64,000 nucleotides of DNA from DASUNP01 sp963728545 (GCA_963728545.1 CAVSKO010000005.1:62001-126000); one strand, 5' to 3'. Shown: positions 1 to 9,719, numbered from the stretch's first letter. Notes: generated by a model not told the origin, from the letters alone. Program-made: numbers and translations.

Positions 1-581
1 TAATGTAGTTCGGGTAGTAGAGCAACCCCAGCGGGCTCCGCCGCCAACCGCTGATCTTGCGATAGATAGTGAATCGCCCGCACGGGGTGCAGGCGCGGCG
101 TGTCCAGCCGTTTGCCGTAAAGGGCTTACCCGTGCCTGTCGAAACCGGCAGTATCTTTGTGACTACCCCACTGCCATCAACAATGAATAGCACCTGCCTA
201 TCAATGTCTATCTCAACATGCGCAAAACCGCTCTCGACAGGTTCCGGGCGTGTCGCAGTCCTGAGTGCTTCGAGTTCTGCCGGGGTGAGCTTTCCTGTTC
301 GCTGGCGTCCTTCAACTTTTTGAAAGGCGATCAAGGCGTGGCGGAGACCCTTCGTCGAGTTCCCCGTCAACCGGTCCCGTCCAATAGCCAAGCTCAAATA
401 AACGCTGTTCAGCTTCACGAATATCTTCGACGTTCACCGGGGTTTGGACCTGCGACGAGGAAGGAGACAAAGTTACTGGCCTGAGCGCTGAGAAAACATC
501 CCTGTCGCCGGTGGCAAGAAGTATCGCCCCGGTTAGAATGACCGGAGCTATTAACATGCCGAGAAACCTGGCCACGTTCAT
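1..581 (-). CDS. L,D-transpeptidase with peptidoglycan-binding domain, 5' part only, frameshifted
   Basis: Predicted periplasmic enzyme that would crosslink peptidoglycan through 3-3 bonds. Residues about 5-22 form a signal or anchor helix. Residues about 52 onward form a PG_binding_1 repeat (AEQRLFELGYWTGPVDGEL, then RHALIAFQKVEG). After it a YkuD domain begins (VEIDIDRQVLFIV, then TPCGRFTIYRK and the WRRSPLGLLYYPNY segment). The catalytic His/Cys motif would lie beyond base 1. The frame is broken in a GGG run at about 345-350: reading it as GG restores a continuous protein across both domains. The break could be a sequencing error or a real lesion. The family is clear; activity is not. Confidence 0.8.
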
Positions 582-586
582 TCCGT

Positions 587-1048
587 TTAGCTTTCAGTCG
601 CTGTTTGTCTACGCACGACCTCGACTGAACATTTGGCGTGCGACACGACCGCTTGCGACACGGAACCGAGTAAGAACTTTGTCAGCCCCTTGTAGCCATG
701 TGAGCCGACGACTATCAGGTCCGCCCCCCAATTTTCAGCCTCCTCAACTATGACCTGCTTGGGGTTCCCGTTGATCAGGTCAGTAGTGATCCGGAGCTTT
801 TCGCCCGCGATAGTGGAAAACCGCTCGGCGGCCTTGCCCACAGCATCTCGGGCCTGGCTTTCGGCAGCTTCTATTAACTGATCGTAGTAGTTGCTCGGTA
901 GAACCCAGGTATCGGTCGTGGGCGGGACGAATGGTTCAATTACATATATGATTTTCAGCTCGCTCGCTTCGGGCCAGGGACGCCGGGCAATTTCCTCAAC
1001 AGCCGCGTCGCTAAAAGCAGAGCCGTCAGTTGCCAGTAATATTTTCAT
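587..1048 (-). CDS. Universal stress protein, UspA family, single domain
   Basis: Cytoplasmic UspA-type protein of 153 residues. It opens with MKILLATDGS and ends with the ATP-binding glycine motif (VVGSHGYKGLTKFLLGS) that marks the nucleotide-binding branch of the family. The start at 1048 is preferred over the longer reading frame because a strong AAGGAGG Shine-Dalgarno sequence lies 7 bases upstream. Five Usp loci or remnants occur in this window (also 26.6, 28.6, 29.6 and 36.1 kb), and this one is closest to the frameshifted copy at 29.6 kb. Usp proteins respond to energy or redox stress, but the ligand and partner cannot be read from sequence. Confidence 0.92.
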   Translation of the reverse strand: MKILLATDGSAFSDAAVEEIARRPWPEASELKIIYVIEPFVPPTTDTWVLPSNYYDQLIEAAESQARDAVGKAAERFSTIAGEKLRITTDLINGNPKQVIVEEAENWGADLIVVGSHGYKGLTKFLLGSVSQAVVSHAKCSVEVVRRQTATES

Positions 1049-1449
1049 CACAGACCTCCTTGTAGGCCAACAGATTGACAATCCAAAGACCATGTTCGCG
1101 GTTAAGCCTTAGCTCGCACCTCACAGGCTATCCGCAAACCGAGACTTTGGTTTAGTGCAACAGGTGTGCCGGATGAAAGGCTCTTTTTTTGTAAACTTTG
1201 AAGCCGCGTTGCGTGAAATAACCAATGTACAGCGGAGAATTCCACAATCAGCAGATCGGTAATGGGTATAAAGCTGCTTCTTAAAAGAAAGGGAGCCGCC
1301 AGGATAAATTGAGTGTTTGAAGCGGCAAGTCGTTGATCTTGGACAACTCAGGGAGAATGCCTCCATAACAAGTGAGGCGAAAAGACTGTCCCGCATCCCA
1401 GGTAGCTAATTCGCCCGAAACAAGGCATCACTGCCTGTCAAGCAGCCCT
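1049..1449. other. Intergenic stretch, no supported gene
   Basis: About 400 bases between the SIR2-like gene and the usp gene, both on the minus strand. A 91-codon open frame exists here (1121-1396), but it has no recognisable domain, an odd composition and no ribosome-binding site, so it is not called. The part next to base 1049 presumably holds the usp promoter. No clear -10/-35 pair or hairpin was seen. Confidence 0.5.
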
Positions 1450-3352
1450 CTACTTTCGGGTTGAATACTTCTTCCAATCGAAGAAGCCTTTCAAGATGCC
1501 ATACTCGCATAGCCTGAAATATTGCCTTGCCGTGTTACGTGTTTTCTCATTGCTACTAAGGGCGAGTATTTTCCAAAGGCTTGAGTTGATGCCGAGACGC
1601 ATACAGGTCTTTACGTGATGCTTCCACTCTCGTTGGGCTTCGGCGCTTAGGAGTAAGCGGCTTTTATCTCTCAGGCAATCTGCCGCAAAGACCATTGTCT
1701 GAGGAATGTAATAACCAAGATGGCGATATCCTTCCGCCGCTTTCGGCGGCAAGTAATGATCGGCACTTGTCACCTTCGGCAGCTTGATGCCCATCTCTTC
1801 TGACACCAGGGCCACCTGTTGGAAATCGATCCAATTGCCGGTTTCCAATGCCTCCGTCGCACACTTAACGAGCTTGCCACTTAGCAAGTTATCTAAAGTT
1901 GCGATGACTATATTATGTAATTTGTGCAGAGTGCCTGAAAGTATTCTGCCTTTCCAGAAATGATTCAACGCTCCCGCTATGATCATCACATCCTTAATGA
2001 TTAGTGCTTGCTTTAATAGTTTCTTCGCCCTGAGCGATCCTACGTTAAATAGATCAACTAGCAAGGTGGACAGATAGGCTCTGACCGGATACTCCATAGG
2101 ACCTGTAAGCATCTGACGATTCAAGCGCGGCATCAACCGCCGACTGCCTTTTGCCGCGAAAGAATTGATGCCAGAATGCGCGTCGGAACCATCGCCTTGC
2201 CGTCTTGTATCGCCCCGCATGGAAGTGAGCGCGGCCATAATGCACATTCATAAAGAAAGGATCAACTGAATGACTTGTTGTTGCTAATGCCTTTAGAGTT
2301 AAAGAGGGCATCCCCAGGCTGTTCAGAACTTTTATACGCCACAAACTTACTTCATCCTCAGTAAAGATTTGGCGGATTGTTCTTTCAACGTAAGAAGTCT
2401 TTTCCGGGGTTAACTCTGGTATAGGTTGTATACCGAGCCAGCTTGCGATCAGTACGCGCATATCGCCATACAACAGCGTTCCGGCTTTTTCTCTAAGTAG
2501 TCTTGCGGCACTCACGCTTGGATACTCGTTAGTTCTATTATTCCAGATGAGACGGGTAACACTCAGTCGTTCAATTTCAGGGCACAGTTCAAAATCAAGC
2601 CCTGAATAGCCTATGACCAGCAACGGCTTCCCCGTTACAAGCTTACTGAAAAGATCTCGCTTATCGCGCTGGAGGAGTCCCTCATGCCTTAAAGAGAACA
2701 TGGGTGTGTTTTCTAGACCTTCTTCCACACTGCCGTGAATTTTGAAGTAGCAGGGCACGCCTTCGACCTTCAAGGCATTGCTAGCTTGATCGTCCGTAAC
2801 CACTTTTGTGAAGTGGACCATCTCTTGCTCAAGGGCTTCATCAATATAGCAATCATAATTCGTGGTGATAATCGATCCTATCTTACCCTCCCTCATTCCT
2901 TTGGCCAGGGCCAGGTGAATAGAATTGGGGCGGCGACTATTATAGAGCTGGTTGATGAGGTTATTTGCCTTTTCTTCGGCCGGGCAGCATTCCATCAAGT
3001 GTTCGAAAGGCATCCCGGAGAACTTTGATGACCACTGCTTCCCAAAGACTTTTTCAAGCAGCACCTTCTCAGGAGCGGATAACATAGGTATATCGGCAAA
3101 AAGGACTGAAAACGCTGCTCTCGTGAAATCCTGCCCCGAAGGCAGATCCGACGGCTCCCATATTGAAAGTCCGGAACCGACAAGCAGAGTTGGGGGATTC
3201 ACCGGCCCGGCCAATAAGAATTCTAATATCCCTCTAGCTTCCTCATCGATCTCACCTGTTTTGCCTACGAGAGGTAGCTTGCTGTCCGACATTGCAATCA
3301 TTTCAGACTGCACTCCATCCGCAGCCATCATAGTAAATCGCGTGTGTGGCAA
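1450..3352 (-). CDS. SIR2-like (NADase-type) protein with helical C-terminal region, frameshifted
   Basis: A SIR2_2-type domain fills residues about 40-260: nucleotide-binding GSGLSI (59-64), the TTNYD motif with the catalytic-type Asn165, KIHG with His206, and GYSGLD (248-253). Proteins of this kind are frequent phage-defence effectors that deplete NAD+. The upstream reading frame ends at 2054. A second frame, open from 2247 to 1450, continues with a helical region, so the two most likely formed one protein of about 630 residues with a one-base break between about 2060 and 2150. The start is uncertain: Met at 3352, 3328, 3301 or 3289 are all possible, and the upstream ones lie inside the 91-bp direct repeat. 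No APAZ-like region was seen. Its position beside an integrase and 1.4 kb from an Argonaute operon suggests a defence role. Confidence 0.72.
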
Positions 3353-3406
3353 CCTGTAGCCACATAGTGCAACAACTTTCTAGCCCTGCAACCCACACAC
3401 TTCATA
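3316..3406. repeat. 91-bp direct repeat, left copy
   Basis: This sequence recurs at 23162-23252 in the same orientation. Bases 3348-3377 (GGCAACCTGTAGCCACATAG and the next ten) are identical in both copies. The following 29 bases differ at four positions, all transitions, and the preceding 30 bases are similar with small gaps. It lies 84 bp beyond the 3' end of the integrase gene and overlaps the possible start codons of the SIR2-like gene. It could be an attachment site or end of an integrated element about 19.8 kb long. Confidence 0.8.
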
Positions 3407-3489
3407 CTGCATTTTTCATGGTTAAATACCGCACTCAAGTTTTCTTGAAGTGTAAATGGCTCCCTTCGTCTATCAGCAATTTGGGTTTG

Positions 3490-4500
3490 TCAACTTCCCC
3501 CTCCGCCGCGAACGATCCGCTTAGAAATATGTCCGCTGAATTTATCACGTTTAACGGCTATCCTCTGTACATAGATACGTGTTGTAGCAGCATTGCGATG
3601 CCCAAGCGCATCCTGTGTGTCTGTGATTGATCCCGTCTCTTCTGCAATTATCCTGGCGAAGCTGTGTCGAGTCTGATGCAAGTGTACATCGCCTACGCCA
3701 GCCTCTTGTGCATATCGTTTTAGATTCTTCACGAACGAGTGCGAACTGAGCGTCGCTCCCGGCTTTCCCGCCCTATCATGCCTCGTCCACAACGGCCCGT
3801 CACCCTTTAGCACATCGATCCTATTTGAAGAAGTCAGGTAGTCAAGCAAAGCCATCCTAAGTATCGGATCGCGCACTTCCCTTCCGACATAATCACCGCC
3901 CTTTACTTTGCCCGTAATAGTAATGAACTCGTCGTTGAATTTAAGGTTGCGCCCGCGCAAGGCAATGACTTCCTGCCGGCGCATGCCAGTTATCAGGTAA
4001 AACAGCAATAATGCATAATCACGCTTGCCCACAAGGTCCCCACCGGCCGCCTTAGTCTGTACCACGTCAACGATTGCTTGTAGTTCCGTATCGGTCCAGG
4101 CTTTAACGCTTTCGGTCTGGTAAGCTTTAGGGGCTTTCGGACGCGCGAGTCTGGCCGGGTTGCTATGTACATACCCTCTAAGTAAGGGCTCGCGTATTGC
4201 CCATTCATAGAACGAGGAAAGAAAGCAGACGCGGGCATAAATCGTGTTAGGCTTGAGGCCCAGCTCTTCAAGCTTGAGTCGCCATTCTTCGACATCGATG
4301 GCCGAGATATCTTCAAGGTTTCTATTCGTAGAAGCGAAAAACTCTTCAACCACCTTCTGTTTATAAGCAAGGATGTTACTGCGTTGTTCGGTAGAAGGTG
4401 CTGTTACTGCCTCGGCCCATAGCCGCAAGGCGTTGCGGAGGGCAATCTCATACTCTGTATTGATGCGGACCAAGCCAGTTTTATGATTTTCAGTCTTCAT
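3490..4500 (-). CDS. Tyrosine recombinase / phage-type integrase
   Basis: Site-specific DNA recombinase. An N-terminal SAM-like core-binding domain (about residues 25-110) is followed by the catalytic domain with Arg177 (TGMRRQEV), Lys201/203 in the beta-hairpin, H278-x-x-R281 (HLHQTRHSFA), H304 (ALGHRN) and the nucleophile Tyr313 (RIYV), numbered from the GTG at 4509. The full active-site set is present and the frame is intact. ATG 4500 is preferred over that GTG. It is transcribed towards the direct repeat at 3316, as expected for an element-encoded integrase near one end. It differs from the three larger recombinases at 17-23 kb and may belong to a different integration event. Confidence 0.93.
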   Translation of the reverse strand: MKTENHKTGLVRINTEYEIALRNALRLWAEAVTAPSTEQRSNILAYKQKVVEEFFASTNRNLEDISAIDVEEWRLKLEELGLKPNTIYARVCFLSSFYEWAIREPLLRGYVHSNPARLARPKAPKAYQTESVKAWTDTELQAIVDVVQTKAAGGDLVGKRDYALLLFYLITGMRRQEVIALRGRNLKFNDEFITITGKVKGGDYVGREVRDPILRMALLDYLTSSNRIDVLKGDGPLWTRHDRAGKPGATLSSHSFVKNLKRYAQEAGVGDVHLHQTRHSFARIIAEETGSITDTQDALGHRNAATTRIYVQRIAVKRDKFSGHISKRIVRGGGGS

Positions 4501-4726
4501 CGGATTCACCCCGAATGGCAGAGATAATATTTTGTATAACGATGCAAAACCATGATCCAGATCACTTCGATTGGCGAATCAGGTTAGTTGGTGCAACGAA
4601 CTGCCTACTTGTCGGATGCGCTGTTTTTGAATCAAACCTAGCCCTGCCGTTGTGAGGGTCATATATTGGGGCTTATCTTCTAGCCCGGTTTGGGGTCTAT
4701 CTCCGTCGCAAACAAGCCCGCTTTAT
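4501..4726. other. Gap between Argonaute stop and integrase start
   Basis: A 226-bp non-coding gap between two minus-strand genes. It should hold the integrase promoter and any terminator for the Argonaute operon. No strong hairpin or promoter pair was seen. Confidence 0.4.
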
Positions 4727-6152
4727 TCACATATAGAATTTGAAGTTCGGGAGCGGGTCCCGATCTTTAGGTATCTCGCGCATAATATCGCCGACTAACT
4801 GAGAAAATCGTAGCGTTATAGGAAGACTACCTCCCAGGTGCGAAGAGTTCGAATTCATCTTAGTCAGAGTGAGTATCTCTCTTAAAAGCGCATCTCGCGG
4901 TGTATCATGTCCTACATGATCAGCGATCTGCAGAGGCGATGGCACGTGTGTACCGTGGAATTGTCCCAACTCCGCAATGAAGCCGGTAGTATAAAGATAA
5001 TCCGTATTGCCCACCGAAACATGCGTTCCCCGCAGCACTGGGTATTGACTCACGGGTAAAACCCGGACCGTGCTCTGCCGGCTCAAAGCAACTAAATCGT
5101 AGCGATCAACGCGGTTCTCGTAACGCGGCGCGAAAGCCAAGCCGTTCGTTTGGCCAAAACCTTGATGACTTGTGAACCACTACCCTTTGAGGGGTCTGCC
5201 GCATCTCTTCGTAGTAGCGTGTAAGCACGAGATCGATAAGTTGGAACGCTTGACCCTCAGTCAGGTGGGGAGATGCGGTGCCTTCTTTCTCCGGGTTCCA
5301 GGTGAAATCATGTCCCCTAAGAACCAGCCCATTGCCATGCTCGTCAAATGCTTGAACGAGGCTGGTCTGTAACGTGTTCAGATACGACCCGAGTGGCCGA
5401 TAGAACCCGATGCCGATGTAACAGCTACCGGGAACGAGTCCTGCCGGGCCCCAGGGTAATCCGCCTGCCTTGAAATATAAACCAGTAAAGAAATTCCAAG
5501 CTATTTTGGAAGGTTTATCCTTATCGCGGCCATCAATCGTCGCCTCGCGCAAGATCTGCGTCGGGACGCGGTACTTCATTGCCATTGATTTGAACGCCCG
5601 CCGCAGATCCCGATGGATTAGGCCGATATCGCTATCGCGATACTTGGCGACCCTGCAAGAGGCGTAGAGGTCGTCGGGTAAGGCTAGGATAATATATTCG
5701 GGCGGTTGGTCTTTGCTTGTTAAAAGGTCGATTTTGCTCTCCAGGAGTTTCAAGACCGCTTCAAACCGCCAGCGCACCGCCCGAATCTCTAATACCTCCT
5801 CGATTTCGGAGCGATTTAGCTGGCCAAGCCAGGCATCGTCGAACGCTAATTCGGAACGAAACCCCCGGTCCTGCTTAAATCCGGGAAACTCCAGATGCTT
5901 GTCATCACCCGCCACTCCTTCTGATGTCGCCTCCAACCATTTCCTTGTTTTTTCAATGGTTTCAGCCGAACCTATGATTCCTATCCTCACACTAGAGGGA
6001 TGACGCTTTGCGGGTTTAAATGACTTCGGTCCGAAACGCAAGATGCCGGTTTTAGGATCAACGTGCTCGTTATCACCTGCGAATGAGAGCATAGGCTCAG
6101 GTATGTAATAGCAGCTCATCGAAGGGCCTTGCGCGGCGTCTTTGTGATTCAT
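4727..6152 (-). CDS. Short prokaryotic Argonaute (MID-PIWI), frameshifted
   Basis: Guide-dependent nucleic-acid-binding protein of the short pAgo class, about 475 residues if the frame is joined, the usual length for MID-PIWI proteins. Seen: PTQILREAT (197-205), AWNFF..YFKAGGLPW (218-234), IGIGFYR (246-252) and HKSSRF (327-332). In a second frame follow YDLVALSRQSTVRVLPVSQY, the late LTKMNSNSS..LPITLRF block and a C-terminal FKFYM, typical of Argonaute ends. The catalytic aspartates of active PIWI domains are not found in IGIGFYR or HKSSRF, so target cleavage is not expected. The frame breaks at about 5110-5125, between the segments ending RAALRE and starting NRVDRYD. It begins 3 bp after the phosphoesterase-APAZ gene, so the two should be co-translated and their products should pair. 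Confidence 0.9.
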
Positions 6153-6155
6153 GAT

Positions 6156-8243
6156 TCACTCATCACTCCCGAAAGAGTTGATCTCTTCATCTTCCCAACT
6201 TTCCTGGTCCTCTTCTTCTTCTTCTTCGTCATCCCCGGCATACTCACTATCCAGGCGATACAGCATGGCCTGGCTGAATAGGTCATCTTCATATTCGACG
6301 TTTGTGAAATTCTTGGCATACTCTTCAGGAATACCGGGCCAGTCGATTGGGGCGCTCATCATCGAGGTCGAGACGACAATATGTTGCCCTCTGCCAAACT
6401 CAAAGACTATACGGGGCTGGCTGCCGCTCAGATAATCTCTCCAGAAGTTGATTTCCTCAAGCAGGTCGTAATTATACAACCGCGATTTTGCGCGGGTCAC
6501 TTTGCCGCCAATCTTCTCGGAAGCGATGGACTGCTGGCCTTCTCTCGTGATTCGCATCTCAGGGCGGACGCTTAGGCACCAGTCCGTATTGCTAACTCTG
6601 TGAAATCGGAGCGAGACGGCCAAATGATTCCAGTAAGGCCTCGGCTCGCCGGTTTTCTGCGATACCGGCTGCCACACAACGCTACGAGTTGACGTCGGCT
6701 TATTAAGCGGCCGATAGGTGATCTCCAGGGGCTTGCCCGGCTCTTTTTGAGTGAAATAGTAGCGTTTATGTTCTTTATCGAGATTTAACCCTCTCCGACC
6801 TGTAAGCTTGTTAAGAGCGCGATTAAGAAGCTGCGCAAACCACCTGGAACGGTCCTCGTGATCCCACCAGTCTCGGCACTCCCACCTAATGACCCTTTCC
6901 TTTCCAACCAGGTTTCGGAACGGACCGTTCGGGTTTTTCAAGTTCTGAAAGCAGTGGATCATTCCACCGCGAATTATGAAGGGGCACATCTCGGCAGGGT
7001 CACGTGGGGCAATAATCTCCTTCTGCGCCGCTCGCTCTTGAGCATCGCCGTAGTCACAAGAAACGCTGTACACGAAACGCGGCATTCTAGTGACAGGGAG
7101 GAGCGTGCTGTAAAGCGTATCTCTCACGTAGCTGGGCTCCTTCTCAGTAAAGGAGCCGGCCAAATCAGTTGCGACAAATTGCAAACGTCGTTCAGCTTCT
7201 GAATGATTTACAGGCCAGGAGAGGCGGCCATTATGGCTTCCCGAGTAAAGCCTGTCGTCATTAAACCAGTGCCCGCGCTCAGCCCAGCCGCGAAACCAAA
7301 CTTCATACTTCAGTGGTCGCCCATTAGCGTCGAGGGTAGCTTCCACGACCTGGCAACTGTTGGGATAGCGATCCGCCCTCTGCTCCTCATACAGACACCC
7401 GGCGGCAAGTTGGCGGAGGGTGCGGTCTGGGTCGGCCCATGTCTGCGGTTCTGATTCATGAAGGTGCCCTCTCAACAGAAGGTCCACCTGCTCGGCCAGA
7501 AGCCGACGGCAATCGCCGCCATCGGCTAATTCATCTAAAGGGTGATGCATTAATGCGAGCCGGAACCCCTTCAGTGATTCCCCTTGATCGGTGGCAAGCA
7601 ACATGACCTGGTCTTCGGTCAGGCGGAGTTTGCCGCTATCATTATCATCGCCGGCGAGCCAAGCCGAGTCCAGGCCTATAAGATGAATATCAAAAGGTAG
7701 CTCGGACAATCTCAGTGTGCTGCGGTAGCCTAGCCGACCGTGGGGCGAATTCTCTGGTAGAAGCACCTCTCGATCAATGGATTTGATCCATTGCCGGTAC
7801 GCGTGTTGCCTTTCAAGTATCGCGTTAGCATGGCTTGCGGTCGCACCCTGCGGCGCGGTCGCTTCCCCTGAGAGCCAACGCGAAATGTCTTGCGGATGAA
7901 GCTGGGGTAGATACCGGCGAAGGGATCTCCATACATTCGGTTTCAGTTTCCTATTAATGTCGTGATTACCTGGGATAAGAAACAGGCGGTCAGGGCCGAG
8001 TCTCATCTGCTCGAGCATGGCGGAGATGAAATCAGTAACTTTCTCGTATTCCTCAGGTAACCCCCAGTCAGCGGCGTCCCCCGTGAAAGCAATAAGATGT
8101 ATTGGCCCGTCAGCCAGGATGGTGTCGAGATTACGCTTCCAGGCATCTCCAAGCACTCGCCGGCGACGCCATCCAGATTTTTCGCGCGGCCCGCGCTCAT
8201 GCAGGTCAGAAATGTGCAATAGACGAATCTTAAACTCGCCCAA
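6156..8243 (-). CDS. Calcineurin-like phosphoesterase fused to an APAZ-like domain
   Basis: A 695-residue partner of the short Argonaute. The N-terminal metallophosphoesterase domain (about 5-265) has every metal-ligand motif: D13-x-H15 (HISDLH), GDAAD (55-59), GNHD (92-95), H233/H234 and GHLH (259-262). The C-terminal half (about 385-660) looks like APAZ: NHLAVSLRF (538-546), the W555..RPE..IT..G segment (to 569), an IGGKVT stretch, NYDLLEEINFWRDYL (591-604) and GIPEE (637-641). A run of acidic residues ends the protein (668-695). Known short-Argonaute partners carry SIR2, TIR or nuclease domains on APAZ; a phosphoesterase in that slot is unfamiliar to me. It could act as a nuclease, cyclic-nucleotide phosphodiesterase or phosphatase. 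The TTG start follows AAGGAG at about 13 bp; a stop codon lies just upstream. Confidence 0.85.
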   Translation of the reverse strand: MGEFKIRLLHISDLHERGPREKSGWRRRRVLGDAWKRNLDTILADGPIHLIAFTGDAADWGLPEEYEKVTDFISAMLEQMRLGPDRLFLIPGNHDINRKLKPNVWRSLRRYLPQLHPQDISRWLSGEATAPQGATASHANAILERQHAYRQWIKSIDREVLLPENSPHGRLGYRSTLRLSELPFDIHLIGLDSAWLAGDDNDSGKLRLTEDQVMLLATDQGESLKGFRLALMHHPLDELADGGDCRRLLAEQVDLLLRGHLHESEPQTWADPDRTLRQLAAGCLYEEQRADRYPNSCQVVEATLDANGRPLKYEVWFRGWAERGHWFNDDRLYSGSHNGRLSWPVNHSEAERRLQFVATDLAGSFTEKEPSYVRDTLYSTLLPVTRMPRFVYSVSCDYGDAQERAAQKEIIAPRDPAEMCPFIIRGGMIHCFQNLKNPNGPFRNLVGKERVIRWECRDWWDHEDRSRWFAQLLNRALNKLTGRRGLNLDKEHKRYYFTQKEPGKPLEITYRPLNKPTSTRSVVWQPVSQKTGEPRPYWNHLAVSLRFHRVSNTDWCLSVRPEMRITREGQQSIASEKIGGKVTRAKSRLYNYDLLEEINFWRDYLSGSQPRIVFEFGRGQHIVVSTSMMSAPIDWPGIPEEYAKNFTNVEYEDDLFSQAMLYRLDSEYAGDDEEEEEEDQESWEDEEINSFGSDE

Positions 8244-8478
8244 GGCTGTTTAGTATCCCTTCTCCTTACTTTGATCGCAAAGAAGTTCCAAACCCCATAT
8301 AGCTTTCTATTCAAAGGGCTTTATAGGGCAACGGATGATTATACCATAAATCCAGTATAGGTTACAGAAATTTAGCATTCGTGTAACCAGTTCTATTTTT
8401 CGATGGAATTTTACTGTTTCTACGTGTAATATAACCCCGATGTGAAACATACCCCGATTGGGGAGGCTTTCCGCGCTT
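8244..8478. promoter_or_regulatory. Divergent promoter region between Argonaute operon and ParB-like gene
   Basis: A 235-bp AT-rich gap between genes transcribed away from each other. It must carry the promoter of the phosphoesterase-APAZ/Argonaute operon (leftward, with AAGGAGAAGGG as its ribosome-binding site) and of the rightward ParB-like gene (TAATAT near 8429 is a possible -10 box; GGGGAGG near 8459 is the ribosome-binding site). Operators could not be resolved by eye. Confidence 0.45.
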
Positions 8479-9264
8479 ATGAGAGTAACACGCCGCCGCA
8501 AACGTAAGCCCGATACGCTCGCCTCTACCGAGTGGGTGCGCTCTATCTTCGACCAGTTGAAGAGGGCCTTCCCGGGCATATCCTCCTTCAAAGAAAGGGA
8601 TTTAGTGAAGCTAGCTCGGGCCGTCCGCCACGTCGAGCGGTACTCTGCTACCGACACTCAAAGAGGGCGCCCATCGCGGTGGCCGAGGGAAGAGCTGCTA
8701 AAAGTCGGAGCCAGCCTATCCTCCATCCTGGAGCGTGAAACATCGGGGCGGATCTCGGTGGCGACCTTCGTCGATCATTATATCAGGATACTCACCTTCC
8801 CTCCCGATGTGCTTGAGAGTCTCTCTAAAGGGTCTATAAACCTTTTCGAGGCCGAGCAATTGTCAAGACTCACGCCCAAGCGCCTCAACGTCTCAACCGC
8901 CGAGGCGAGACAGAAGCGCGCGGAGCTTGTTTCTGCGCACCTCCGCGCGAGACTTTCCGGGGAAAGACTCAGGAGACGAATTAACGAACTTCTCGGCAGC
9001 CGAAGCCTCACGTCTGAGCCCGAGCAGAGTGAGACGTCGGCTCAAACTGTAGAAGACTTAGAAGATTTCGAACCGTACGACACTACACACTTGTTCTGGG
9101 AAGAGATAAAGCAACTCGGCTTTGCGTTTCGGAATATAAGACGCGAAGATTTAACGGACGATCTCATTGACGACCTGATCAAGGCCAGCGAACCGCTCTG
9201 GGCGGTCCTGCAAAGGATTGAGCAGCGGAAAGCCCAGGCGCGACGGACAAAAGCCCTTCTATAA
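8479..9264 (+). CDS. ParB-like helix-turn-helix protein
   Basis: A 261-residue basic protein with a ParB/KorB-like DNA-binding core at about residues 90-140: RISVATFVDHYIRILTF, then PPDVLESLSKGSINLFEAEQL, the pattern of helices seen in the HTH of ParB-family proteins. The ParB N-terminal CTPase motif (GERR) is not evident, so this is not a canonical ParB. Start ATG 8479 follows GGGGAGG. It is read towards the parA gene at 9.9 kb and probably takes part in partition or copy control of the element. The family call rests on motif resemblance only. Confidence 0.55.
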   Translation: MRVTRRRKRKPDTLASTEWVRSIFDQLKRAFPGISSFKERDLVKLARAVRHVERYSATDTQRGRPSRWPREELLKVGASLSSILERETSGRISVATFVDHYIRILTFPPDVLESLSKGSINLFEAEQLSRLTPKRLNVSTAEARQKRAELVSAHLRARLSGERLRRRINELLGSRSLTSEPEQSETSAQTVEDLEDFEPYDTTHLFWEEIKQLGFAFRNIRREDLTDDLIDDLIKASEPLWAVLQRIEQRKAQARRTKALL

Positions 9265-9268
9265 CGCG

Positions 9269-9293
9269 TACCGGGGAGGTTTCATCTCCGGTA
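9269..9293 (+). terminator. Hairpin after the ParB-like gene
   Basis: Arms TACCGGGGAG and CTCCGGTA with a 7-base loop and one bulged base, starting 5 bp after the stop codon and followed by a short pyrimidine run (TCTTTCC). It fits a weak intrinsic terminator. Confidence 0.5.
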
Positions 9294-9698
9294 TCTTTCC
9301 AAAGAATCGAATCGGTCCCATTCGCCATCCCGGGCGATCTTTATGGGGTTGATTAACGAAGTCTCAGTTGGAGATTTTGGTTGCGACGCCTGTCATTTCT
9401 TAAAAGAAAAAGCGTGAATTTGACTCAGGTCAGCCTCTCTTGGGAGGATCTGAGTGGTACTTAGTTTCTATGGAGCGGCCATGAATGCAACAAAAACTGC
9501 CAAGCGAGCTCAAAAACAACCTTCTGGAATCGCTTTGAGCCTGAGTGAGAGCCTTCTCGTGAATGTATCGCTAGTTTACTCCACGGCGTCGAAGAATGTC
9601 ATTTGGCAGTACTTTTTGCTTGACTTGGTAGCTCTTATGTAGTTTCATGCGGTCAACCCCCGTAACCGACGAAAGGTTTCTATTTTACACCCTGCATT
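9294..9698. other. Intergenic stretch, no supported gene
   Basis: About 400 bases between the ParB-like gene and the MerR-like gene. A 62-codon open frame (9454-9642) starts here, but it lacks a recognisable domain and a convincing ribosome-binding site, so it is not called. The 3' part should hold the promoter of the MerR-like/parA operon. Confidence 0.45.
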
Positions 9699-9719
9699 TT
9701 GGCGGAGAAGATGTATAAC

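Noticed and set aside
1121..1396. 91-codon open frame on the minus strand
   Set aside because: No domain, no ribosome-binding site and an unlikely composition; treated as chance.
3300..3420. tRNA gene end as integration site
   Set aside because: No tRNA-like fold or CCA-preceding stem in either 91-bp repeat copy.
9454..9642. 62-codon open frame on the plus strand
   Set aside because: No recognisable motif and no good start; the internal MNATKTAK segment was not convincing.
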